Origin: Ochotona curzoniae
Taxonomy: Eukaryota; Chordata; Mammalia; Lagomorpha; Ochotonidae
NCBI RefSeq assembly: GCF_017591425.1
Contig: NW_024466459.1
Span: forward strand, 6,634,001-6,698,000
Length of the DNA stretch: 64,000 bases
Direction of reading: 5' to 3'
A program made the position numbers and the translations under genes. Below the pieces are notes generated by a model, which made no database searches, had not been told where the DNA came from, and saw only the letters and a program-made list of their open reading frames with translations. The first letter of the stretch is position 1; the number at the start of each line of letters is the position of its first letter. This document shows positions 34,173 to 44,040 of the stretch, piece by piece.

Positions 34173-34805
34173 ATTTTCATATTCAATTTTTTCATCTGTT
34201 TTTATAAAGCTATACTTCAAATAAGAGCAATATGAATTTCTATAACATTTTGTTCTTCAGACATCAAGAGTACTTCTCAACTTTGAAAATATCCATATAC
34301 TATTAATTTAAGTGACTTTTTTTTCCTCCTTGTGAAAAAAAGAACCTCTCCCTTGGTTTTGGTTTCAGCTTCTTCCAACAGTGACCCCTTTCTTCCTCTC
34401 CACCTCTTAGCCTAGAACCCCGTGGTTCTCCTGAACTCTAACAAAGATTTCTAGGGATCCCTGATGGCAAACACTGAAGAACTCTCCAACGTCATGTCCT
34501 ATGTAGCATTTTAAAAATATGACCCTACTTCCATTGACTGGCATGCCCACTGCAAAGGTGACTGTCAGGGCAATTCCACAGAGATGTTCATGACTGGTAT
34601 TAGCCTTATTACCTGTAAGACAACATAGTACAAAGAATTCTAAGGACGTATTCCCTAACTCCAGGACACCCATCTCTTGATCACTCAGTTAAACACTAAC
34701 CTAGACACTCCCAAAGAGGAATTTGGCAGGCATAAAAAAGTTGCTGACCACGTGACCTGAAACTAGAGAAAGTAGCCTAGATTACCCAGGTGGGTCTAAT
34801 CATGA
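34173..34805. other. Unrecognised single-copy DNA
   Basis: No supported feature. Confidence 0.5.
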
Positions 34806-34808
34806 GTC

Positions 34809-34838
34809 AGAAGAAGAAGGAGAAAGAGAAGACGGAGG

Positions 34839-34871
<33 letters not shown>

Positions 34872-34880
34872 AGGCAGAAG
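34809..34880 (+). repeat. GAA/GAG-rich polypurine tract
   Basis: 72 bases that are purine except for two C residues, built from GAA and GAG triplets. Confidence 0.92.
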
Positions 34881-36519
34881 TAAGTAGAGAAAAAGGCAAA
34901 GACCTAAACGTGAACTTCGACTAGAAGGAGTTAAGAGCACAGCCAAGGAATGCAGGTGGCCCAGCAAACAGGCAGCACTGAAACAGGAACTGTGTTCAAC
35001 AAATCAAATAAATTTGAAAATGAATTCTTCCCCAGAGCATCCAATAAGCAACACAGCCCACACATTGATTTTAGCCCAATGGATCCATGTTGGATATTTT
35101 ATCTACTGAAATCCTAACAGTTATACAGCTCCCAGACACTCATTTATAATATCAGGTTATGAAAACCAAGAACTACTCCAGGGTGGCAAATATACAGGAA
35201 AAATCAGCAGCACCTTCCATGGGTTTTGCTCCACATTGGTCATGACATCTTAACCAATCCAAAGCCCATTGAATATCTCTGACCTTCAAAGAAGTTAGAT
35301 AGCTTTGCTATGGTAACATGATTGATCAATAGTGAATTGGAAACTTCGAGTTCCCTGATGTTTTAACAGTGCTATTTCCATATCATTTCCTACTAGTCCT
35401 TTCTTATCGTAAAGACTGGCTGGAATCCAAGTGTGTTGTGTTAGCACATGTGATAGGAATATAGGCATTTACTTGGATAATTTATAGCCCGAATTACTTC
35501 ATCGTAAGACAATGTTGATTGTCTGACTCATGGATAAGTCAGAGAAAAATAAAATTACCCAAGATAGCCAGATACTCAGAGGAGTTTGAATTACGTTGTC
35601 CAAATTGATGCTTCAATAATTCCCCATTGCACTGTTCACAGTAGCGCAGGGCCACTTGTCATTGAATGACCTGGGTATCAACAAGCCTGTGTCTGCTTTG
35701 ACAGATAAAATCATCTATAATCCTGGAAGGCAACCTGAAAAGGCCAAGGAAGAAAAGGCGATGACTCAGCATGCATGTTGAGAATGGAATTCAGAAACTC
35801 AAGACTGGCACATGCCCAGTGGCTCGAGGGGAGCCTTATTTGGAGGATGCTAGAGTCCATGCCTCTTCCGCTATCTGCATTCCATCAGCATTGCCAGCAC
35901 CTTCCCCTTTGGTCTTCTGGGTTTCCCCTTTTCTGTCCTTCTCATCCAAGAGTCAAATGCCTCAAAGCCCAGACTGCTGAAGCAAATCACCAGTGCAGAA
36001 CCAGAGCACAGATCCAAGCCCACTCCAAGTCACCTCATCAGAAATCCAGCGCTGGAGACAGTGCAGGCAGCTTCTGCCAGATCGCCTGATGGACCGCAAC
36101 CCAGCCCACAAGGGAACCCTAACAAGAGGCAAATTACTCATACAACATAATGGTGGAGATCATAAAAGGGCAGAATACACTCCTTCCATTTCTTTAGAAT
36201 AAGATTCATGAGGGGGCATCAGGTTCTGGGAACCGTTCCTGAAACACAAGGGCATGGATGTTTGCCAGGATCTAGGCTTTGGTCTTGGAGCCACACAGCA
36301 GCAGCAGAGCTTCAGATCAATCCTTCAAGGACAGCTCACTTGTCAGGAGGCAAGACTCTCTAAGACATCAGACTGAAGAACCAACTGAGCCAGTCACTTC
36401 TGTGGAAAAGAGGTTTTTGCCAAAAGAGACACTGTCATGGTTTGAGTTCCACGGTTAGCATTTCATGAGGGTGTCTTGAGCACTTTCTGTATACGTAAGG
36501 CCAGGTTCCAAGGAATACG

Positions 36520-36520
<1 letters not shown>
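34881..36520. other. Unrecognised single-copy DNA
   Basis: Three overlapping plus-strand frames at 35.77-36.20 kb are in different phases, with no domain. No repeats recognised. Confidence 0.45.
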
Positions 36521-36583
<63 letters not shown>

Positions 36584-36596
36584 CAGAGAGAGAGAG
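36521..36596 (+). repeat. Compound (TG)24(AG)n microsatellite
   Basis: Perfect TG array to 36568 followed by an AG array with one C interruption at about 36583. Confidence 0.97.
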
Positions 36597-36892
36597 CACT
36601 GAGTATGGAAAAGACAGAAACAGAGACTGCTTCAGGGCTCGTCAGGAGCACATTCATGAACCATAGAAACTGCTTCCATTACCAGCTAAACTCTGATCTT
36701 GGATTCTTAGGGAAAACATTATATACACTGATCATGGATTCTTAACAGTTCTGCAAAGAGATTCCTAATGAGTAAGCTTCCGAACAATTAGTTCCAGACC
36801 CTATACATATTAACATTATACAATCAGACATGATTAAATATAGAAACAGGTCGGAGAGCAGGGAAGACCCATGACCTGGCCTTGGTTCTGAT

Positions 36893-36992
36893 GGTATTCT
36901 TAATTTTCCCTGAAAGTTATTTAAATTCCTTGCACCTTAGTTTGTTCACCAGCAAAATGGTGCCCTTATAGGTTCCCGCTGGTAAGTGGAGA
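36893..36992 (+). repeat. MIR fragment
   Basis: 'CCTTGCACCTTAGTTTGTTC' near 36930 then 'ACCAGCAAAATGGTGCC' corresponds to the MIR core in plus orientation. Confidence 0.55.
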
Positions 36993-37538
36993 TGTCTTCT
37001 ACCCCTGGGAGAAAGGGTTTTTTCATCATTGGCAGATTAGATTGAAACAGGGAACCTGGGAAACACATAAGACAAACCTGAGCTCCACAGGTGACAAGGA
37101 AAAGGGACAGGCATATTCTCCATGAGGAAACACGGGGAAGAGAGGAAAAAGCACTGGAAGGAGACTGGTTGCATCAGTAGCAACGCCAACTTCGCCCACA
37201 CCCTCCAACTCCTCAGTATCCCCTCTATTCCCCTCCAGGTGGAAAGAGCTGCAAAGCATGACATAGACAAGAAGACTGTCTTCCAAAGTGTTGACTTGGG
37301 GCCAGATGGGGCCACATGAAACCCTTACAATGTTGTCTATCTCATTCTGTCTAAAATCTCTTCCATTATTCTTTAGAAAACAATGACAAAAATCCCTCAG
37401 CCATGACACTCTTACACCTTCAATCCTCCCTCTCTACCTTATGCCACGCAACTTTCTGACTCAGACACATGAGTTGACATGGCTGGACCCAAAGGTGTAG
37501 CTTGCTTCTCCACAGAATGCCTCCTTTCCATATGACTC
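36993..37538. other. Unrecognised single-copy DNA
   Basis: A 127-codon antisense frame at 37026-37409 overlaps a second antisense frame in another phase and has no domain I recognise. Confidence 0.45.
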
Positions 37539-37905
37539 TACAGCAGAGAGAGAGAGAGGGTGGCGATAGAGATGAAAATGAGAGAGATGGCAGGGGAGGG
37601 AGTCTGGCAGCTTTTGATTGAACCCCATGCTTTCCTCAATAGCGAGGGTTGAGCAGGCTGCAGCCATGAGCCGCAAACTCAGTCCTGGTCTCCCAGGACG
37701 GTGGTGGAATCCCCAAGGACTTGAATCATCATCTGGGACTTCCCAGGGTTCACCTTCTCGGGGAGCTGGGTCGCTTCTTAGCCTCTAGGTTAATATCAAG
37801 TTGAGAACGCTGGAACTGTGAGTACAGTCAGGACTGCGAGCCCCAGGCACTGTGACGTGGAATGTAAGCAGCCCAGGAGACAGCCTAACCACGACACCAA
37901 ATATC
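37539..37905 (-). mobile_element. Old C-SINE, antisense
   Basis: GA-rich complement of the pyrimidine tract at 37540-37600, 'GGTTGAGCAGGCTGCAGCCA' near 37647, 'GGAGCTGGGTCGCTTCTTAG', and a diverged head at 37850-37905. Confidence 0.65.
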
Positions 37906-38081
37906 TGTCCCTCCCTGTCACTTCGAGAGCAATGTTGTTCGGTGGCTCCAACCAGCACAAAGCTGTCGGCTTGGGAAGACACATATGTCCTCATGCTGGG
38001 AGTCTACCTCTAAATCCAGGAAGATCACAGAATGAGCATGTCCTGTACTTGAACACGTAAGGGCTTGGAAATAGAGAGGAG

Positions 38082-38386
38082 GGCTTGCAGTACGGTGTAG
38101 CCTAAAAGCCTTCTGTCTGCAACGCTGGCATCCCAAATGGGTGCTGGTTCAGGTGCCAGTTGCTTCACTTCTGATCCAGCTCCTTTCTAATGGCCCCAAG
38201 TGTGGATGGGCCACTGCCACCCCCATGGAAGAGCCCAGTGATACTCCTGGCTCCTGGGTTGGGCCTTGCCCAGCCCTGGCTCTTGACAGTCATTTGAGGA
38301 GTGAACCAGTAGATGGAAGACCTCTCTCCCTGTCTGTCTATAACTCTAGCCTTTAAACAAGTAAATTTTTTAAAAAAAAATATTTT
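38082..38386 (+). mobile_element. C-SINE
   Basis: 'GCTTGCAGTACGGTGTAGCC' head, 'GCATCCCAAATGGGTGCTGG' near 38128, 'CTCCTGGCTCCTGGGTTGGG' and a terminal 'TTTAAACAAGTAAATTTTTT'. A segment around the middle is altered. Confidence 0.78.
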
Positions 38387-38479
38387 TTTAGACAGGCAGA
38401 AAGAGGAGGTAAGATTCAGGACACCTCTGCCAGTGTTAAGTGTGTTCCGGAAGGACAGACCCATGATAATTAAAACACT

Positions 38480-38850
38480 GTTTTTGCAGCTGTCAGGCAA
38501 ACACTGCTTAAAATTCCCTTTCCTTATCCCAACACTGAATGCAAACCATACACACGACAGAGGATCAAAATGACAATTTATTCGCAATTAGCCAGATGTG
38601 TGGATCTTAAATCTCTCTCACCCACAGGCCCCCCTCCACTTACCTGAATAATTTACATACACATCAGCATTGAACTTCAGCAGGAAAACAGCATTCCCTC
38701 ATCTCTTTCCTGCAAAGACCTCGATTTCCATTACACCAAGGGCAAAGCCCGAAGAAGCAAGCAATGTTACTGTCAGGCCAAGCTGTCTCGGCTTTAAATT
38801 TGCCCATTTTGATTAGCTCCTTATAGTTTATCTGGCTTTGATCCCCAGCA
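38480..38850. promoter_or_regulatory. Candidate conserved non-coding element
   Basis: Repeat-free, moderate-AT block with CAATTAG at 38585-38591, 'TTGATTAGCTCCTTATAG' spanning 38809-38826, and a low-entropy-free texture. The segment 38710-38850 looks most like an ancient enhancer by eye. This is a judgement from texture and motif content with no alignment behind it. Confidence 0.28.
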
Positions 38851-39083
38851 AAAAAAAAAAAAAAAGTATTAAAAAAAAAGTGGGGTGGAGAAAGTAGTAG
38901 ATTTTCAGGAAAGAGCAAGTTTTTTTTTTTCTTCCGAGATAAAAATCATTTTTGGCAAGTCAGGGTGAAACGCTTGAGTTTCAGAAGGGAGAGGGAATTT
39001 AAAAGATGAGCAAGAACCCAAAAAGGAAAAGAAGGAAGTTTTGCATACATGTGTTTATTTAAGTTTCTTGTGGGGTTTTTTTT
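38851..39083. other. A-rich and purine-rich DNA
   Basis: A-runs near 38850-38880 and a T-run near 38921. No gene. Confidence 0.5.
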
Positions 39084-39108
39084 GGGGGGGGGGTGGGAAC
39101 GAGGGGAG
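39084..39108 (+). repeat. G-run cluster with quadruplex potential
   Basis: Ten consecutive G followed by single-base and five-base spacers to a GGG and a GGGG run. Confidence 0.8.
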
Positions 39109-40274
39109 TTTCATCAGATCTTAGTTTTGAAAACAGCTCAGTTTGTAGCTAACATTAAAGAAATGTCAATATTACTGCTTCGGGAGGCGGATCAGAGCTG
39201 AACCAGGCCTCAGTGCACCTGCAGTCCCGAAGCCGACAGCTCAGGGAGCTTCAACGGAATCATCAGAACTTCAACTCCAATAGGGTCCTGAAAGGAAAGG
39301 GGGATTCCCACGGGCTGGTGGGACTCCAAATCTGTTGACCTTTTCCCCTGGAACCCTTAGGCCCCTGGATCCTCAAGGCGACCGGCCGTAGCCTATGCTT
39401 CAGTGTTCATGTGCGAATGTGGAAGAAGATGTTCATTATTAGCAAGGGCGTGGGGAGCACAGGTACCGCTGAGAGCCAGGATGGTTCCCCTTGCAGAGGA
39501 TCAGCTCCTGGCTTGGAACTGGATTTACCAAGAGCTGCAGCGCCCCCTCGGCAAATTATCTACAAAGACAATTCAAATGTCCTGGTTGTTACAAAACTGA
39601 ATAAGAAAACATCCTCTAAAAGGGCACAGGTCTAAAATGGCACAGGTCCCACTGCTGTTGCAGAGAAAACATGAGCCTCCAGCGCCTGGAGTCAGGTGAG
39701 AGGCCGCGGGCACAGCAGGGATCTGGAGGAAGAAAGAGGAAAAGCAGACTCTTGCTACTTTCTTTTATCCAAATCCAAGGAGGGATGGTAAGCTACCCTC
39801 CTCCTCTCCTAGGAAGAATTGAGGGTTTTGAGTGTCTCCTGCACTTGGAGGAGTATTGTCCTCATACCGCCTGCCTAGCTGCCTGAGGTCAACCTGTCTG
39901 TGTGCAGCCTCGTGGCTCCTGGGCTGTTGTCCAGGGCACTCTTTCTTGTCCCATCCGGCTGGTGGTGACGTCTCTCTCTCCCTCCCCATGTCCAGCATGC
40001 TGGGAGATTCGCTGGGACCAGTGAGCTAGGAGCACTCGAGCAAGGAGAAAGTCCTGACAGTCTCTTTGACTATTTAATGAATCAGCTTTTTTGCGTGAAA
40101 TAACCAACATTTTTTTTTCTATATTTTTCTCTTCTGTACTGATGCTATTATGCAGTGCACTAGACATGCACCTCACCTGCCTGTTAGAAAATCAACTCTT
40201 TCTCTCCTTAAAAATGGCCTATGGCAGAGCACAGCCGACTACATAGGCTTCTAACCCACAGTAATCTCTCTTAG
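39109..40274. other. Single-copy DNA around a CTCF-like motif
   Basis: GC-moderate sequence without recognised repeats. Short frames at 39.40-39.90 kb are in different phases and have no domain. Confidence 0.45.
39535..39554 (-). promoter_or_regulatory. CTCF-like motif
   Basis: 'CTGCAGCGCCCCCTCGGCAA' contains the complement of the AGGGGGCGCT heart of the vertebrate CTCF site. The flank (CGG instead of GGTGG) is imperfect. Motif match only. Confidence 0.3.
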
Positions 40275-40387
40275 GTGGCCTTCAGCAGCCACAAGCCCTT
40301 GGAAAATTCACTCAGCTCTCTAGAGCTCAGCTTCAAAATCAGCATTGTAATTCCCTGTTCCTCATCTTATGCTCACAAAGATGGCCA
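40275..40387 (+). repeat. Possible MIR fragment
   Basis: 'GGAAAATTCACTCAGCTCTC' near 40301 and 'GAGCTCAGCTTCAAAATC' near 40324 follow the MIR core in plus orientation. Confidence 0.4.
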
Positions 40388-40578
40388 AGGTTGGGCCAAG
40401 GCCAGAGCCCAGAGCCGGGCGCATGCTCCAAATCTCTCATGAGAGTGGCAGGAAGGACAGCATGACTGCCAGCCGGCGTCAGCACTGGCAGGAACCTGGC
40501 ATAGGAACCTGGAGCCCAGGCACTCCAAGGTGGGATATGCGTGTCTTAACCATTAGACTAAACGCCCACTCCCAGCTT
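40388..40578 (-). mobile_element. C-SINE fragment, antisense
   Basis: 'GGTTGGGCCAAGGCCAGAGC' to the head complement 'CCATTAGACTAAACGCCCAC'. The 3' tail half is absent. Confidence 0.55.
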
Positions 40579-40689
40579 TGTAATTCTTGTTTTTCCAAGT
40601 TATTAAGGCATAGGGAAAGTGTAAAGGTATAGCAACACTCCCACCCTCTCCTGTATCCCAGAGGCACATTTCTTACCCTCCAGAAGAAG

Positions 40690-40802
40690 AGTTTACTTTG
40701 CCTGAAACAGGAATGACAATATTTTCCTCCCACCGGAGGGTAGGATTGAATAGATTAATCATCATAGAGTTCCTGGCAGCTACAGACATTAAATACATCC
40801 CA
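40690..40802 (+). repeat. MIR fragment
   Basis: 'GAGTTTACTTTGCCTGAAAC' near 40688, 'AGGGTAGGATTGAATAGATT' near 40737 and the following 'CCTGGCAGCTACAGACATTA' follow the MIR core and 3' end in order. Confidence 0.6.
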
Positions 40803-42031
40803 GTTGATTTCACGTCCTGGCCATTATCATAGACCAAACTGCACAGCCCTATGCAATTTATGGTTGCTAAATCTTAACTCCTTGTGTCCTTGTGGGAGCA
40901 AGCCCTTCATGGTTAGGATTGGAGTCATGAAACAGCGTGATAAATAACCAGCAGAGTGGCCCCCAATCTGCTACGGAGAGAAAAGAGCACCCCAAATGAG
41001 TATCTGCTTTAGACCCATGTGAAAAAAAAAAACAGGCCTGGATCTTGAAGATACAAGTATCTTTCGACTCCGCAAACACATGGCTTCTATTAGTTTACTG
41101 ATACTGACATGTGCAAGACTTGTAAAGTGCTCTGGGCCTCTGATGAGTGAAAGGCTTGCATGTCTCGCAAGAAAAAGACAGGCTCTGCCAGCATGAAATG
41201 CTGCCAGGGGTGGGGCCATGGAGGTGCTGAGTTTAGGTAGGAGACCTAATCGGACTGTTTTAATGACCATCCTGTCCACACCTGAAAATAAACTAGCCAC
41301 ACCTGGTGATATTTCTAGCACTCCTGGAGCTCCATGGCAACGGCGGTGTGCACAGCCTGAGCAGAGTGGCCAGTGCCTGCGCACTGGATGATGGGGGACC
41401 ATCTGTACACGCCGTCTAGGCTGAGACTTTTATTGCACAGTAAATCCCAGCCTAAACGCGCAGCACCGTTTTATTTTGTGTTCTGAGGACTCCGTTGTTT
41501 GGTTGGCTTCGTGCAAGTAGGCCTGAATTCTAACCAGTTTGAGGCTGGAGGATGACAGCTAACCCGTCTCATTAATTTCGCTTCTAGAAACTGCATGGTA
41601 GTCTGGAACCCCACCTGTGGTTTGTGTCTCAGAGTCACGCGTGCCAGTGTGCGGCAAAAGGGAGGAACAGGACCATCCTGACCAGAAAGGAATTTGGAAT
41701 AATTGTTTTCCCAGGGGAAAAATTCCAAGGAAACAAGGCTTTGTGTCTTTAAAGAAAGCTGTGGAAGGCAGTCCTGCCACCTCTCAAAGTTTCGGGCTGT
41801 GTACCGAGCGTGAACAGATAGAAGCAGGATGAAGAAGTCACAAGGGCATGTCTGCCTAGCGTTTGAAAGCTAATGACATGCTCTCATGTATGCCAATTTG
41901 GACTTTTGGATGGCTCCGTGAGTCAGCTGAGCAGTTCCCATACACTCCTTGACAGAAGAATAACATCAGGCCAAAGGAGGTTACTTGGATTTCTCTCCTG
42001 GCTCCTGCCAACCCAACTCTTTGGTAAGAAA
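40803..42031. other. Unrecognised single-copy DNA
   Basis: Several 70-140 codon antisense frames overlap each other between 40.87 and 41.78 kb. None has a domain, and they begin at assorted non-ATG codons. Confidence 0.45.
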
Positions 42032-42325
42032 CATTTACATATTTGTTTGAAAAGCAGCGTGACACAGAGTTCCAGAGGTGGAGGAGGAAGAGACATATAG
42101 AAACCCTCCACTGTTGATCCGCTCCTCAAATACTCACAATAGTCACGGCTGGGTCAAGCTAAAACCAAGAGGTAGGAATTCCACCCACGTTTCCCAGATG
42201 GGTGACAGGGAGCCAAGTATCCAAACCATAATCAACAGGAAGCTGTACTGGAAGTGGAGTAGCCACTGGCATTCTGATACGCAGTACAGTCATCCCGAGT
42301 ATCGGCTTATCCCGCTGTGCTCCGG
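42032..42325 (-). mobile_element. Old C-SINE, antisense
   Basis: Tail complement 'ACATATTTGTTTGAAAAGCA', 'CACGGCTGGGTCAAGCTAAA' near 42144, 'CAACAGGAAGCTGTACTGGA' near 42233 and a head near 'CTGTGCTCCGGCATCCACC'. Confidence 0.72.
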
Positions 42326-43634
42326 CATCCACCATCCACCATCCAAGTCACAACTCGTGGACAAGTTTCTCCATCTCTGTGTCTCCAAGTCTTCCCCTTG
42401 TAAACTGTGAAGAACACCAGATGTTATTTCGCGGGTTGCTGTCAGGTTTCATGTGTTCATATATAGAGAAGCGTAAATGTGCCTAAAGCCAGTCACACAC
42501 AGTAAGCGTTGACTGTGTTGTTTATGGAGAATGGTATGAAATGGAACATTCAGGAACCAAAAGTCTCAAAACTAAAAATATCCATGAGAAGAACTGGGCT
42601 GAGACACAACCCACATCCTTCAACACAGAGAAGACGAGAATGACAAAAAGGTCTGGTTCCAAAGGCTGTCCAAGACCCATTCCGTCTACACTCCATACTC
42701 CACCCTTCTCTAGAAAGACAGACGACCCAAGGCCCCAGGAGGTCAGGAAGATGATGACCCAGCCTGGCAACCAATCACAGAAGGATGTATTTCCTTCTGG
42801 CTTTAAAAAACTCATCAAAATATGTGTGCAAAAAAAAAAAAAAAGTCAAGGTTAGTCCCCTGCAATTCCTTTTACAATGACTGCAATAAATGTGCCAGGC
42901 AGCAGGTTATATATGCCGTACCAATTTTCTCATTCATTTCTCCCAAATAGGAAGATGAACTAACTGTCTGGGTTTTCTCACCTGGATCCCAAGGTTTTCA
43001 GAAGAAATTCAGCAGAGGCCTAGGCAAGCCAGGATAGCTGGTCAACCTCCATAGGTAGCTATTTGATCTCATCTTGGATATGAAAGAATATCAAGGTCAC
43101 TGAGCAAAACAGGAAGGTTGGAATTTTGAAGCCCTGGAAGACTCTAAGCTCATCAGCCAATGAATGAACTTAGCTGTTGCTTTCTTTGTTACAAAGTGTT
43201 AAATATTCCACGGGGCTTTGTTTCTCTGCTGCTGATGCTGGCATTTTCTCTATTATATCGTGATCTTATATCTCAGGGAGTTGGAGGATAACCTGAAACA
43301 TTTATTAAAAGACTTTATTCATCCAACCAATATGTTTGTATCTTTGGGCAACAAAAGAACAGGTGACACTAACTTCAGCAACTCTGGGAGAATCAGGTCT
43401 TGGTTATCTAAGTTCTATCCTGTTGCTCTTCTGTTTCCTCCCAGCAATGGGGCTTGGTGGCCCTGACATTGTATGAATTGCACCTCCAGGAGCCATTGGT
43501 GACTCTCAGAGGCCATTGTCGCAGCCCCTAGTGCACCTCAAGGCTCCAAGTGGCCCACTGATCTGCCTCTATAATACAGGTGCGCAGAAAGGGACTTCTG
43601 GGTTTACATGAACCACAAGAATCATCACTTCAGC
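42326..43634. other. Unrecognised DNA with a possible MIR piece at 42885-42965
   Basis: 'GTGCCAGGCAGCAGGTTATA' near 42892 and the following bases resemble an antisense MIR core. A-run at 42829-42844. A 104-codon frame at 42541-42855 ends in that A-run and has no domain. Confidence 0.4.
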
Positions 43635-43733
43635 GTATGAAGATCAGGAATGGATTGATGCAGTCCCCTTTGCTTATTTGGGCTTTGATGGCATGTGTTT
43701 TGGTCATTTTTTTCTAAGAAATCTTTATGAGGG

Positions 43734-44040
43734 CCCAATACAATAGCCTAGTATCTAAATCTTCACCTTGCATGCTCCAGGACCCCATGTGGGCACCAGT
43801 TCATGTCCCGGTTACTCTACTTCCCATCCAGCCCCTTGCTTGTGACCTGGAAAAGCAGTGAATGATGGCCTTAAAACTCTGTTCCTGTGTGGGAGACCTG
43901 GAAGAAGCTCCTGGCTCCTGGCTCCAGATTTGCTCAGCTCCAACCATTGTGGCCACTTGGGGAGAGAACCAGAGGATGGAAGACCAGATATTCTATCTGT
44001 AAATCTGTCTTTCCATTAACAATAAATATTTTTTTAAAAA
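43734..44040 (+). mobile_element. C-SINE, pika-type, inserted in L1
   Basis: Head 'GAGGGCCCAATACAATAGCC', tail 'ACAATAAATATTTTTTTAAA'. The L1 sequence is continuous across it, and imperfect duplicates 'GAAATCTTTATGA' (left) and 'GAAAGTCTTTACTAA' (right) flank it. Confidence 0.88.
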
